64,000 bases of DNA from JAAYUH01 sp964640995. GTDB taxonomy: Bacteria; Caldisericota; Caldisericia; B22-G15. Positions 17,294 to 26,678 of this stretch are shown here, in pieces; within the stretch, counting starts at the first letter, position 1, and each line of letters opens with the position of its first letter. Where the stretch lies: positions 62,001 through 126,000 of the forward strand of contig CAZXJJ010000001.1 in assembly GCA_964640995.1 (NCBI GenBank), written 5' to 3'. Made by a program: the position numbers and the translations under genes. The notes beneath the pieces were generated by a model that saw only the letters and a program-made list of their open reading frames with translations, was not told the origin of the DNA and ran no database searches.

Positions 17294-19256
17294 TTATAAT
17301 TTTTAAACCTAGTGCTTTTGCCTTATCAAATTTTGATCCAGGATCTTTACCAACAACAACAAAATCAACATTTTTTGAAATAGAGGAAGAAACTTCTCCG
17401 CCTAATGTTTTTACAAGGTCTTCCGCTTCTTTCCTTGACATACTTTCGAGTGCACCTGTAAAAATAAACTTTAATCCTTTTAATTTTCCCTCTTTTTCTT
17501 CAACTATTTCACTAGTTCTTACGCCTGCTTTTTTAAGTTTCTCAATAAGTGCTATATTTTTTTCTTCTTTAAAGAAAGAATATAAACTTTGTGCAATTTC
17601 TGGACCAATTCCCTCTATTTCCATATAATCTTCAGGTTTTAAATTGAAAAAATCTTCTATATTTTTGTATCTTTTTGTCAATAACTGAGCAACATGTTTA
17701 CCTACATGAAAAATTCCTAAACCATATAGAAGTCGAGAAAGAGGTCTATCTTTTGATGCTTCAATGTTTCTTAAAATTTTATTTGCTAAAGTTGGTCCCA
17801 TTCTTTCAAGTTTAATCATTTCATCATATTTTAAATAGTATAAATCTCCTATATCTTTAACTAGACCTTTATCAACAAGTTGATTAACAAGAGACTCTCC
17901 AATATTTTCAATATTCATTGCATCTCTTGAAACAAAATGAAGTATCCTTCCTTTAATTTGTGCAGGACATGATGCATTTGTGCATCTATAATCAACTTCA
18001 CCGGTCAATCTGATTACATCTCCTCCACAAACAGGACATTTTTTTGGAAATTCAAAATCTATCTCTTTTCCAATTCTTTTTTCTTTTAATACTCTAACAA
18101 CTTCAGGTATTACAGAGCCCGCTTTTCTTACAATTACATGATCTTTTATTTTAACTCCGAGTCTTTTTATTTCATCTTCATTATGAAGTGTTGCTCTTGA
18201 TACAGTTGAACCAGAAACAAAAACTGGTTGAAGCACAGCAACAGGAGTAAGTTTTCCTGTTCTTCCAACTTGAACAATTATATCTTCAACAATTGTTTCT
18301 TTTTCTTCAGCAGGAAATTTATATGCAATTGCCCATCTTGGTGCATGTGTTGTTGATCCAAGAACATCATGTAAATCTAATCTATTAACTTTAATTACAG
18401 TACCATCCATATCAAATGGGTATTCATCTCTTTTTTTCTCATACCAAATACATTTTTCAATTACCTTTTCTATTCCTTTACAAACTTCATAATCAGGAGG
18501 AGTTATAAATTTTTTCTCTTTTAAATATTTCAAAATTTCATCTTGTGTCTTAAACTCAATAACTTCAACCCTTGCAATATAATATGCAAAAAAGTGGAGC
18601 TTCCTCTCTTTTGTTATTTTAGGATCTAACTGCCTTACAGAGCCTGCTGCTGCATTTCTTGGATTTGCAAAAAGTGGTTCACCTTTTTTTTCTCTTTCAA
18701 GATTCAATTCTTCAAAATCTTTTTTAAACATTATAACCTCACCTCTAACTTCTAAAAGAGGTGGCGGATTTTCAATATAAATAGGAATAGTTTTTATTGT
18801 TAACAGGTTTTGGGTTACATCTTCTCCTTCAATTCCATTTCCTCTTGTTGCTCCATATTTTAGTTCTCCATTTTCATAAATAAGTGTTATGCTTAAACCA
18901 TCAAATTTTGGCTCAACTGTATATTCTATTTCAATATCTCCTAAAATTCTTTTGATTTTTTTCTCAAAACTAATAAGGTCTTCTTCATTAAATGCATTAT
19001 CTAAAGAGAGCATTGGAACTTCATGTCTTATAGTTTTAAACTCTTTTAATGGAGGAGCACCAACTCTCATTGTGGGAGAGGTTTCTGATTTAAATTCAGG
19101 GTATTTCTCTTCAAGTTCAACAAGTTCTTTGAATAATTTATCATATTCCTTATCTGAAATTTCAGGAGAATCAAGAACATAATATCTGTAGTTATGATAT
19201 TCAATTAATTTTCTTAATTCTTCTATCCTTTTCCTTATCTTTTCTTTGTCTTCCAT
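17259..19256 (-). CDS. ligA: NAD+-dependent DNA ligase
   Basis: A 665-residue replicative ligase of normal length: Ia domain, adenylation domain with Lys117 in EPKFDGLS, OB fold, four-Cys zinc finger (CPVCGG with CTNASCPAQ), helix-hairpin-helix region (LGIFHVGKHVAQLL, IEGIGPEIAQSL) and C-terminal BRCT domain (LKGLKFIFTGAL). It seals nicks during replication and repair. It sits six bases after cdaR with an AAGGAGGGG site. The genome also carries an ATP-dependent ligase at 26679. Confidence 0.98.
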   Translation of the reverse strand: MEDKEKIRKRIEELRKLIEYHNYRYYVLDSPEISDKEYDKLFKELVELEEKYPEFKSETSPTMRVGAPPLKEFKTIRHEVPMLSLDNAFNEEDLISFEKKIKRILGDIEIEYTVEPKFDGLSITLIYENGELKYGATRGNGIEGEDVTQNLLTIKTIPIYIENPPPLLEVRGEVIMFKKDFEELNLEREKKGEPLFANPRNAAAGSVRQLDPKITKERKLHFFAYYIARVEVIEFKTQDEILKYLKEKKFITPPDYEVCKGIEKVIEKCIWYEKKRDEYPFDMDGTVIKVNRLDLHDVLGSTTHAPRWAIAYKFPAEEKETIVEDIIVQVGRTGKLTPVAVLQPVFVSGSTVSRATLHNEDEIKRLGVKIKDHVIVRKAGSVIPEVVRVLKEKRIGKEIDFEFPKKCPVCGGDVIRLTGEVDYRCTNASCPAQIKGRILHFVSRDAMNIENIGESLVNQLVDKGLVKDIGDLYYLKYDEMIKLERMGPTLANKILRNIEASKDRPLSRLLYGLGIFHVGKHVAQLLTKRYKNIEDFFNLKPEDYMEIEGIGPEIAQSLYSFFKEEKNIALIEKLKKAGVRTSEIVEEKEGKLKGLKFIFTGALESMSRKEAEDLVKTLGGEVSSSISKNVDFVVVGKDPGSKFDKAKALGLKIINEEEFHKLVKE

Positions 19257-19262
19257 ATCTAT

Positions 19263-20453
19263 TTACCCCTCCTTTCTTTTGATAATAACTTTGACTTTTT
19301 CTGGAATAATTTTTACAATATTAAATCCTTCTTTATTTGAAATTATATCAACTTGAATTTCAAAAATACCTTCCTCAAGATTTAAAACAGAAATAGAGGC
19401 AACAAAATCAGATAATGTTAAATCTTTTACAACCGATTCAAATCCATAAACATCAACTTTAATATTTTGAACATCAATTATATAATCAAAATTATCATTT
19501 TTATTTAATATATCTAACTTTATGTTACTGATTGTTTTTGAAATTTTTCTTTCAACAATAATTTGTATTGTAACTAAGTTTTCTTCCTTTAACTCTACAT
19601 CTTGAGGTAAAATCACTCTTGTTGTAAAAATTTTTGATTCTTTTAAATTTGTAATATTTATGTTTTCAGTTATAAGAGAATCTATTTTATTCAAAATTTC
19701 AACTCTACCATATATTGTCATAATTGAAGGTTTTATTGAAACCTTTAATATTCCATAATCTCCAGAAATTTCACCAAAAAATTTTGGAACAACAGGAACA
19801 ACTTTTGTTGATAAAATTGTTTTAACTTTTATATTTACATTTACAATTGAAGGGTCAACTGATAAGTTTGTTATTTCATTACCAAGTCCATCTTTAATTT
19901 TTGGAATCAATGTTAGAGTTACATCTGAATTTATTGTTGAGAGGTCTATTGTTATAGAAACATCTCTTATTGTGTCAATTTTTTTAGATGGACCTGTTAA
20001 TTTGATTGTTTTAGGCAAGATCTCAGGTTCATCTATTATGAGTCCTGGTTTTAAAGTTCCAATAAAATCAAATCTTATACTTTTTTCTGTTTTAATTACT
20101 CTATCAAGGTAAATATTAACTCTTGAAGGATAAATTTCTGTTACTTTAAAAAATGAAGGTAATTCAACATTAACAGGAAGATTATGTGCTCCTTCTTGAA
20201 GATTAGAAAGATCAACATAAGCAATGATGTTATTTTCTCTTAAAGTTGAAATTCTCTGTTTGGAACCTACAACTTTTATTTCAACCTTTTCGAACCCTTC
20301 TAGAATTGTAAGGTCTTGAGGCATATTTCTATATGTTAATTGAACAAGAAAAACTCTTTCGCTTTCTGGACCTTCTCCTAAACTAACATATAACCAAAAT
20401 GAAAATGCAAGAAGAAAAGATATAAGAAAGATTGTTATTTTATTTCTGTCCAA
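19263..20453 (-). CDS. cdaR: YbbR-domain regulator of diadenylate cyclase
   Basis: A 396-residue membrane-anchored protein: one N-terminal transmembrane segment (ITIFLISFLLAFSFWLYV) followed by about four extracytoplasmic YbbR repeats, each with a strand-rich pattern such as VEIKVVGSKQRI, IKLTGPSKKIDT and IDVYGFESVVKD. In known systems CdaR binds and tunes CdaA. The start lies within the end of cdaA (14-base overlap), which supports the pairing. Confidence 0.92.
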   Translation of the reverse strand: MDRNKITIFLISFLLAFSFWLYVSLGEGPESERVFLVQLTYRNMPQDLTILEGFEKVEIKVVGSKQRISTLRENNIIAYVDLSNLQEGAHNLPVNVELPSFFKVTEIYPSRVNIYLDRVIKTEKSIRFDFIGTLKPGLIIDEPEILPKTIKLTGPSKKIDTIRDVSITIDLSTINSDVTLTLIPKIKDGLGNEITNLSVDPSIVNVNIKVKTILSTKVVPVVPKFFGEISGDYGILKVSIKPSIMTIYGRVEILNKIDSLITENINITNLKESKIFTTRVILPQDVELKEENLVTIQIIVERKISKTISNIKLDILNKNDNFDYIIDVQNIKVDVYGFESVVKDLTLSDFVASISVLNLEEGIFEIQVDIISNKEGFNIVKIIPEKVKVIIKRKEG

Positions 20454-21288
20454 CTTTTACTTTTCCTCCTTTTTCTTTCTTTAAAAGAAGTATAAGCATT
20501 CCTCTTAATTCAAGAACTGAAAGATAGCGGGTTATTTTTCCCTCAATTGCAATTGATATTATTCCTGTTTCCTCCGACACTATAATTGAAATTACATCTG
20601 TTACTTCAGTTATTCCAACACCTGCTCTGTGTCTTGTGCCTAATTCTTTCTCAAGTGCTTCATTTTCTGAAAGTGGAAGAAGGCATCTTGCAGCAACAAT
20701 TCTGTCTTCCTCAATTACAACCGCACCATCATGAAGAGGTGAGTTTGGATAGAAAATTGTAGAAATAAGTTCAGATGTTACATCAGAATTTATTGGAATT
20801 CCTGTTTCAATTACCTCATTTAAATTATCTTTTCTTTTGATAACGATTAGGGCTCCAATTTTATTTAAAGAGAGATATTTTATTGCCTTGACAATCTCAT
20901 CTATTATTTTAATAGGATTTACTTCAGATCCTGTAAAAAATTCAAAAGATTCACCAAATATTTTTCTTCTTCCAAGGGAACCCATAAATTTTCTAATTTC
21001 TGGTTGAAATAAAACAACAATCATAACTGGTAATAAACTACCTATTGATAAAATTCCTCTTAAAACATAATTTAATGCTATAAGACCTAACATGCTTGAA
21101 ATCCTTGATGCTATTAAAACAAAAATAAAAAATATAACTAAACCCTGTATCAATTGCCATACTCTTGTTTTTTGAAGCGCTGATATAATAAAGTATAAAA
21201 TAACTGTAATAATTAAAATATCAAGTAAACTTATTAAATAGTTCCAAAAACTGAAACCCTTAAAAAATTCTAATAAATAGTTTAACAT
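20440..21288 (-). CDS. cdaA: Membrane diadenylate cyclase
   Basis: A 282-residue enzyme that makes c-di-AMP from two ATP. Three N-terminal membrane helices (about residues 15-90) precede the DAC domain. Catalytic motifs are present: DGA at 187-189 (LHDGAVV) and RHR at 219-221 (LGTRHRAGVG). It opens the cdaA-cdaR-ligA run, where the glmM gene common in Firmicutes is missing. c-di-AMP usually controls potassium and turgor. Confidence 0.96.
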   Translation of the reverse strand: MLNYLLEFFKGFSFWNYLISLLDILIITVILYFIISALQKTRVWQLIQGLVIFFIFVLIASRISSMLGLIALNYVLRGILSIGSLLPVMIVVLFQPEIRKFMGSLGRRKIFGESFEFFTGSEVNPIKIIDEIVKAIKYLSLNKIGALIVIKRKDNLNEVIETGIPINSDVTSELISTIFYPNSPLHDGAVVIEEDRIVAARCLLPLSENEALEKELGTRHRAGVGITEVTDVISIIVSEETGIISIAIEGKITRYLSVLELRGMLILLLKKEKGGKVKVGQK

Positions 21289-21310
21289 CCTTAATTAATT
21301 CTAAATCTTT

Positions 21311-21339
21311 TTGATTTTTATTTCAACTTTAATTATAAT
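21311..21339 (+). promoter_or_regulatory. Promoter giving a leaderless HAD mRNA
   Basis: TTGATT at 21311-21316, 17-base spacer, TATAAT at 21334-21339. The ATG at 21346 lies exactly where transcription should begin, and no Shine-Dalgarno site is present. Confidence 0.75.
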
Positions 21340-21345
21340 GATAGC

Positions 21346-22008
21346 ATGAAGATTGTTTTATTTGATTTAGATAAGACACTTCTTGATATCAATTTTGATG
21401 AATTTTTAAAGTCATATTTTGCTTTACTTATACCCAAACTTTCAAAAATTTTAAAAGAAAAAGACCCACTAAAAATTCTTCAGATTTCGGTTGATTATAT
21501 GATTTATGAAGAAAATGGAGAGTTAAATGTCGATAAATTTTATAAAAAATTTGTTGAGTTATCTGAAGTCGATAAAGATATTTTAAAAGAGACCTTTTTA
21601 GATTTTTATATATATGATTTTCCAAAACTCAGGGTTTATGGAAAACCAAGAGACGGAGGTAGAGAAACAGTTTTAAAATTAATAGATATGGGTTATAAAG
21701 TTGTTATCGCAACAAATTCAATTTTTCCTGAAATTGCAATTAAGCAAAGAATAGATTGGGCTAATTTAGGTGGTATTAATTTTCCTTTAATAACAACAAT
21801 GGAAAACATGCATTATGCAAAACCAAATATCGAATATTATATAGAAATTCTTGAAAAATTAAATGGGAATCCCATAGATGCTGTTATGATTGGGGATGAT
21901 TTAGAAATGGATATATTACCAGCAAAAAAATTAGGAATTAAGACAATTCATTTTGGAGTTGAAGTAAAAGAGATAAGAGATGTTTTAAATTTAATATCCA
22001 ATAATTAA
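21346..22008 (+). CDS. HAD-family phosphatase
   Basis: A 220-residue haloacid-dehalogenase-type hydrolase. Motif I is FDLDKTLLD at the N-terminus, motif II the TNS of VVIATNSIF, the Lys is in YAKPNIEYY, and motif IV is MIGDDLEMDI. An alpha-helical cap lies between residues 15 and 95. Such enzymes dephosphorylate small metabolites; the substrate is not evident. The end overlaps the convergent phosphoesterase gene by 18 bases. Confidence 0.85.
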   Translation: MKIVLFDLDKTLLDINFDEFLKSYFALLIPKLSKILKEKDPLKILQISVDYMIYEENGELNVDKFYKKFVELSEVDKDILKETFLDFYIYDFPKLRVYGKPRDGGRETVLKLIDMGYKVVIATNSIFPEIAIKQRIDWANLGGINFPLITTMENMHYAKPNIEYYIEILEKLNGNPIDAVMIGDDLEMDILPAKKLGIKTIHFGVEVKEIRDVLNLISNN

Positions 22009-22722
22009 TCTATCTCCAAGAAATTGCGGTAAATTGTTTTTTATAATTTTTTCTCTTGTTATTTCAAATGAATAATTTAATCTTTTAAATAAAACTCTGT
22101 TTTCATTTTTATAATAGATAAGATAAGATGCAAGAGGATTAAAATCTCTTGGTTGACCTACACTTCCAGGATTTATAATATAATATCTTTCTGTATTCAA
22201 AATAAACTCACCTCCATATGGAAGAGGATGAAATATTTTCTCATTTAAATCAAAAACTCCTGCTCTATGTGTGTGACCTATAAACAAAATTTTTCTTTTC
22301 ATATAATTTTTTTCTTGAATTGCTTCATCTATGTTTGTTATATATTTAAAAAAATCAGATAAAGCACCATGAACAATTTCGAAATTATCAAATTTAAGAA
22401 AATATGGAAGATTTTTTAGAAAGAGTTTATCACCTTCATCTATAACCTTTCTTTGCCAATTTAATGCATCTATAGCATATTGATTAAAATCAAAAGTTAT
22501 AGATTCATCAATTAATCCTTCATCATGATTTCCCCTTATAATATAATCTGCACAACTTTTTATTAATTCGATCGCTTCATTAGGATTTGGCCCATACCCA
22601 ACTATATCACCCAGACAAATTATTTTTTTAATGTTTTCTTTTCTTACATCTTCTAAAACCATACTTAATGCTTCTATGTTTGCATGAATATCTGAAATGA
22701 ATGCTATTCTATCATCTGCCAT
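21991..22722 (-). CDS. Calcineurin-type metallophosphoesterase
   Basis: A 243-residue member of the MPE superfamily close to YfcE/PrpE-like proteins. The five metal motifs are visible: FISDIHANIEA, CLGDIVGYGPNP, IRGNHDEG, FEIVHGA and IGHTHRAG, with NPGSVGQPRD at the end. It hydrolyses a phosphomono- or diester, likely a small molecule. It overlaps the end of the AlaX gene by 19 bases, so it is the last gene of the tRNA-containing minus-strand unit. Confidence 0.9.
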   Translation of the reverse strand: MADDRIAFISDIHANIEALSMVLEDVRKENIKKIICLGDIVGYGPNPNEAIELIKSCADYIIRGNHDEGLIDESITFDFNQYAIDALNWQRKVIDEGDKLFLKNLPYFLKFDNFEIVHGALSDFFKYITNIDEAIQEKNYMKRKILFIGHTHRAGVFDLNEKIFHPLPYGGEFILNTERYYIINPGSVGQPRDFNPLASYLIYYKNENRVLFKRLNYSFEITREKIIKNNLPQFLGDRLIIGY

Positions 22723-23825
22723 AAAAATTTTTCTATCTCCTTTCCCTTATCATTTATTTTAATTGAAATGAAATCTTTTCCTCCTCCTTTAATATTAAAA
22801 TTTTCTTTAAGTTTACTTAAAATAGTTTCATAATTCAAGTTTTGAAACTCATTTATAAAGATAATACCACTTTCTTTATTATATAGAAATACAAAATTTG
22901 CTCCGCTTTTTATAAGTTCTTTACCAATATTGATAAAATCTTCCTGATTTAAAAATTCTATTTCTTCAAGAACCCTTTTTGAAATTTTTAATTTTAAATA
23001 GAGTTTTATAAATTCTTCTTTTGCCTCTTTGTATTTTTTGTAATTGTCTTCACTCTCTTCTTTTAACTTTTTTATAAAAAATTCAATCTCTTCAATTCCA
23101 ACATTGTTTTCTTTTGATATTTTTTTCAAAATAATATCTTTCTTAAAATAATCTGAGTATGCTCTAAAACCACTTTTAAAATAAATTCTTAACATATCTA
23201 CTTTTATTTTTTCAATTTTAATTAATTTAAAAATCAAAATGTCTTTTGTGTTATCAACATGAGTTCCGCCACACATTGTCTTATCAAAATTTTCAATTTC
23301 AACAATTCTTATTTTTCCTTTTATATCTTCTTCTTTTCTTAATTCTAAATTTTTAAGTTCATTCTCATCAACAAAATATTTTTTGACAGGTCTTCCCTCT
23401 TCTATTATTTTCATAACTTCCATTTCGATTTTTTCAAAATCTTCGTCTTTTAAATCAAAATATGGAGTATCAATTGTTGAATATTCCTCACCCATATGAA
23501 AACTTAAAGTTTCTAAATTGTATAAATTTAAAAGAACTCTTGAAAGTAAATGTTGTGCTGTGTGTTCTCTTGATATTTCAATCCTTCTTTCTTTGTTTAT
23601 TTCACACAATACTTCATCATTCTCTGGAATTTCTTTTAAAAAATGAAAGATTTTACCATCTTTTTCTTTTACATAAAAGACTTCTTTACTATCAATTTTG
23701 CCCCTATCACCAATTTGACCGCCCTTACCATCTGGATAAAAAAGTGTATTATCAAGAACAACAAAATTTTTACCTTCTTCTTTCCCTTTTTCAATAATTT
23801 TTGCATTAAAAATTAAATTTTCCAT
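22704..23825 (-). CDS. alaX: Alanyl-tRNA editing protein with DHHA1 domain (AlaX-L type)
   Basis: About 373 residues from the ATG at 23825. Residues about 1-235 match the editing part of AlaRS, with the zinc motifs REHTAQHLL (HxxxH) and CGGTH (CxxxH). A coiled region and a DHHA1-like domain ending in GGGKDFISIKI follow. It removes serine or glycine from mischarged tRNA-Ala. A longer frame reading into the tRNA gene gives a meaningless N-terminus, so I chose the internal Met. The start is 15 bases after the tRNA-Leu 3' end with no clear Shine-Dalgarno site, so the mRNA may be released by tRNA processing. Confidence 0.88.
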   Translation of the reverse strand: MENLIFNAKIIEKGKEEGKNFVVLDNTLFYPDGKGGQIGDRGKIDSKEVFYVKEKDGKIFHFLKEIPENDEVLCEINKERRIEISREHTAQHLLSRVLLNLYNLETLSFHMGEEYSTIDTPYFDLKDEDFEKIEMEVMKIIEEGRPVKKYFVDENELKNLELRKEEDIKGKIRIVEIENFDKTMCGGTHVDNTKDILIFKLIKIEKIKVDMLRIYFKSGFRAYSDYFKKDIILKKISKENNVGIEEIEFFIKKLKEESEDNYKKYKEAKEEFIKLYLKLKISKRVLEEIEFLNQEDFINIGKELIKSGANFVFLYNKESGIIFINEFQNLNYETILSKLKENFNIKGGGKDFISIKINDKGKEIEKFLWQMIE

Positions 23826-23840
23826 AAAATAAAAAACCTT

Positions 23841-23925
23841 TGGTGCGGAAGGAGGGATTTGAACCCTCATGGGGAGTCCCCACTGGAACCTGAATCCAGA
23901 GCGTCTGCCGTTCCGCCACTTCCGC
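23841..23925 (-). tRNA. tRNA-Leu (anticodon CAG)
   Basis: On the minus strand the acceptor arm GCGGAAG pairs with CTTCCGC before an encoded ACCA. The D arm, an anticodon stem CTGGA/TCCAG with loop TTCAGGT (anticodon CAG), a long class II variable arm (GGGGACTCCCC) and the T arm (GAGGGTTCAAATCCCTC) are all present. The variable arm confirms leucine class. It lies 12 bases after the beta-CASP gene and 15 before alaX. Confidence 0.96.
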
Positions 23926-23937
23926 AATCAAATAAAA

Positions 23938-25419
23938 TTATAATTCAAAAGTTTCTTCTTTTATAACTCTTTTTTCACCAAAAATTTTAATAAACTCTTC
24001 TATGTTTTCAGTGTGAACTGGTAATATATATTCAGGATTTATTTCATTTATCATCCAAATTATATCTTCAAAAGATGCATGTCCTGATGAGTGATAATCT
24101 CCTGAGAAAATCGGTTTTTCATTTTGGAGTTCAACTCCATAAACTTTTAGATTAAAATAATTTAACCAATTAAATAATCTTTTTATATCTATTTCTTGTT
24201 CCTCAGAGTAAGCCTCACTTGTAGAGTAAATATATGCTCCATCATTAATATTTAAATCAATTAAATTTACAAGATCATAAAAACTATAGCATATTATAAA
24301 ATCTCCCAAACTGTTATTTAATTTTTGTGGAGTATTTATTTTATTTTTATATTTTTCCTTTATCTCTTTTAAATAATTTCTATCATCGCTTTTTTTCTCA
24401 TGAATTATTAAAATATTTTCATCATCTATTATATTTACTTCATCTTTCAATAAATCAAGAAGATAAGCATCTTTATATGTTATTAAAAGGTATCTCTTTG
24501 TTTCTTTAGCAATTTTTAAAAAAGTTTCTAATCTTTCAATATTTCTTGATCCAAAATCAGCAATAATTAATTTTCCCTTATACTCATTTATAACTTTTAT
24601 TACTCCATTATAAACATCCTCCTCTTTTTTATTTTCTTTTTCACCTTTTTTCCTTGTTCCTTCTGTAATTAAAATGGTTGGTTTTAATTTTTTTAATTCA
24701 TTTACATATTGATATGAGAAGCATGAATTTTTTCCATGGAATCTAATATCTCCTGTATATGCGATCCCCCTGCCTTCTATTTCAATAAAAAAGCCAAGGG
24801 AACCTAAAATTGAGTGATCTGTTTTAAAAGAAGTAAATTTAATGTTTTCTATTTTATATTCATGTTTTTCATCATTTATTTCTATAAAATTTCTTAATTT
24901 CTCTTTTTCTTCTGAATTAAACTCAGAATCTTTTTGCTTTTTCTTTTTATAACTTATGGAAACTTTCTCACCAAAGTCTTCATCCCAAAATCTTTTTTTA
25001 ACTATTGTAAATTGATTGAATAGTTCTGGGTTAATGGTCTCAATTGCTTTTAAAAATTTTATTGTTGTTGATGATGTTATTACAGGAAAATCCTCTTTAA
25101 TTAGTGATAAAAATCCACTATGATCAAGATGAGCATGTGAGAGAAAAATTCCTAAAATATTTATGTGTCTCCCTTCATCATTTAAATATGGAGGAAGTAT
25201 GTCATCTCTGTAAATATTTTTTATTTTTGGGATTAAGTTGAGTTTCCATAAATCAAAAATACCAGTTAGGGTTCTTGGAGATAAAAACTCCTCAAAATAG
25301 AGTGAATATGTTTTGAAATTTTTTCCAAAATCAAGAAAAAAAGAAGAATCTCTATTTCCAATTAAAATTTTAGTACCCCCAATACAATTTTTTCCATCTA
25401 AAACTTCAATTTTTAACAT
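23938..25419 (-). CDS. Metallo-beta-lactamase/beta-CASP-type nuclease
   Basis: A 493-residue MBL-fold hydrolase. The zinc motif is HAHLDH at residues 95-100; TDHSILGSLGF, ITEGTR and SGHASFEDI with the C-terminal LPVHTEN follow the RNase J/CPSF order, with a beta-CASP-like insertion of about 180 residues. RNase J members cut or chew RNA from the 5' end. The sequence is divergent from typical RNase J and lacks a clear C-terminal dimer domain, so I infer an RNase J-like or related nuclease. It overlaps the HD-GYP gene by seven bases. Confidence 0.75.
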   Translation of the reverse strand: MLKIEVLDGKNCIGGTKILIGNRDSSFFLDFGKNFKTYSLYFEEFLSPRTLTGIFDLWKLNLIPKIKNIYRDDILPPYLNDEGRHINILGIFLSHAHLDHSGFLSLIKEDFPVITSSTTIKFLKAIETINPELFNQFTIVKKRFWDEDFGEKVSISYKKKKQKDSEFNSEEKEKLRNFIEINDEKHEYKIENIKFTSFKTDHSILGSLGFFIEIEGRGIAYTGDIRFHGKNSCFSYQYVNELKKLKPTILITEGTRKKGEKENKKEEDVYNGVIKVINEYKGKLIIADFGSRNIERLETFLKIAKETKRYLLITYKDAYLLDLLKDEVNIIDDENILIIHEKKSDDRNYLKEIKEKYKNKINTPQKLNNSLGDFIICYSFYDLVNLIDLNINDGAYIYSTSEAYSEEQEIDIKRLFNWLNYFNLKVYGVELQNEKPIFSGDYHSSGHASFEDIIWMINEINPEYILPVHTENIEEFIKIFGEKRVIKEETFEL

Positions 25420-26552
25420 CTATTTAAAAAACCTTCATTAATTACTTCAAAAAATTTATCAACTACGAATTCATCAAAAAGGACTCCTCTGTTAGTTCTT
25501 ATATAATCAAGAGTCTCTTCAATTGAATGAGGAGGTCTATAAGGTTTATGTGAGATCATTGCATGAAAAACCTCACACACAGCAATGATTTTTGCTTCAA
25601 TCATAATTTCATTTCCTTTGAGTTTTCTTGGATATCCACTTCCATCTATTCTTTCGTGATGTTGTAGAATTATTTCAGCAATTGGTAATGGAAAATTAAT
25701 GTCTCTTAAATATTCATATCCATAATATGTATGTTGCTTTACCCATTCATATTCAACATCTCTTAATTTAAAAGGTTTATTCAAAATTTCCAAAGCAATT
25801 GAAATTTTTCCAATATCATGAATGAGGGCTGCAATATAAAGCATCTCAAGCTTTTCTTCATCAAAACCTAATCTTTTTCCAATTTCATAAGAAAGCTTTG
25901 CAACCACCTCACCATGGTTTTTAGAACCCGGATCTTTTAACTCAACTATTTTTGTTATTCCTCTGGCTAAGTTTAAAAGAGAGTCTCTTATTCTTTTTTC
26001 ATAGTTTATAGTTCTTAATCCCACTAAAATATCACTTGTTACATCTGTAAGGTAATTTAACTCTTCGTCATCAAAGAAATCTTGTTTATCAGAAAAAAGA
26101 CCCAAAACTCCAACTCTTTCTTTTTCATCTGAAATTGGAAGAGAAATTGCATTAACAATTTTATTTTTATATGAATTTATCCTTTTTATTTCTCCAGAAT
26201 AAAAGGGCTCAAAGAATTCTGAATCTGTATCTATAGAAAATTCATTGTTGAGTTCATTATTTTTGAAATTAGAATAGATTTTTATCTCTCCATCTTCTAA
26301 AATTCCTATAAATGAACCTATAATATGTGGTTGTGTTATTAATAAATTAATAATTTCCTGCAAAAGCGCTCCTTTGTTTTTAATTCTCAAGAGAATTTCA
26401 TTTATTCCTCTTATGATATTCTGTAAGGAAATTAGATTTAGAATTTTCTCTTCGTTTTTTTCTTTGCCTACAATTAAATCCTCAATTAAATCTGCTAAAA
26501 TTTCGATTTCTTCATTTATCTTTACCTTTACTTCATTTATCTTTTCCTTCAT
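25413..26552 (-). CDS. GAF-like plus HD-GYP domain phosphodiesterase
   Basis: About 379 residues from the ATG at 26552; the longer frame runs into the tRNA and is rejected. Residues about 1-60 are helical/coiled, 60-190 look like a GAF sensor (SFIGILEDGEI, AISLPISDEKERVGVLGLFSD), and 200-379 are an HD-GYP domain with HDIGK, LQHHERIDGSGYP and the downstream AVCEVFHAM. HD-GYP proteins degrade cyclic di-GMP or related dinucleotides. The start is 18 bases after the tRNA-Leu(CAA) 3' end, without a Shine-Dalgarno site. Confidence 0.9.
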   Translation of the reverse strand: MKEKINEVKVKINEEIEILADLIEDLIVGKEKNEEKILNLISLQNIIRGINEILLRIKNKGALLQEIINLLITQPHIIGSFIGILEDGEIKIYSNFKNNELNNEFSIDTDSEFFEPFYSGEIKRINSYKNKIVNAISLPISDEKERVGVLGLFSDKQDFFDDEELNYLTDVTSDILVGLRTINYEKRIRDSLLNLARGITKIVELKDPGSKNHGEVVAKLSYEIGKRLGFDEEKLEMLYIAALIHDIGKISIALEILNKPFKLRDVEYEWVKQHTYYGYEYLRDINFPLPIAEIILQHHERIDGSGYPRKLKGNEIMIEAKIIAVCEVFHAMISHKPYRPPHSIEETLDYIRTNRGVLFDEFVVDKFFEVINEGFLNRC

Positions 26553-26570
26553 ATTAATATTGTTTAACAA

Positions 26571-26658
26571 TGGTGCCGAAGGAGGGAGTCGAACCCTCAT
26601 GGGGTTTACCCCCAGTAGATTTTGAGTCTACCGCGTCTTCCAGTTCCGCCACTTCGGC
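26571..26658 (-). tRNA. tRNA-Leu (anticodon CAA)
   Basis: Minus strand: acceptor GCCGAAG/CTTCGGC with encoded ACCA, anticodon stem GTAGA/TCTAC with loop CTCAAAA (anticodon CAA), long variable arm (GGGGGTAAACCCC) and T arm GAGGGTTCGACTCCCTC. Closely related in arms to tRNA-Leu(CAG) at 23841. Confidence 0.96.
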
Positions 26659-26678
26659 TTTCAATTTATAATTATAAT

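Noticed and set aside
23826..23927. N-terminal extension of the AlaX frame through the tRNA-Leu(CAG) gene
   Set aside because: The added 34 residues are translated tRNA; the ATG at 23825 starts the conserved protein.
26553..26678. N-terminal extensions of the HD-GYP and DNA ligase frames through tRNA-Leu(CAA)
   Set aside because: Both extensions are translated tRNA sequence; the ATGs at 26552 and 26679 fit the families and the promoter.
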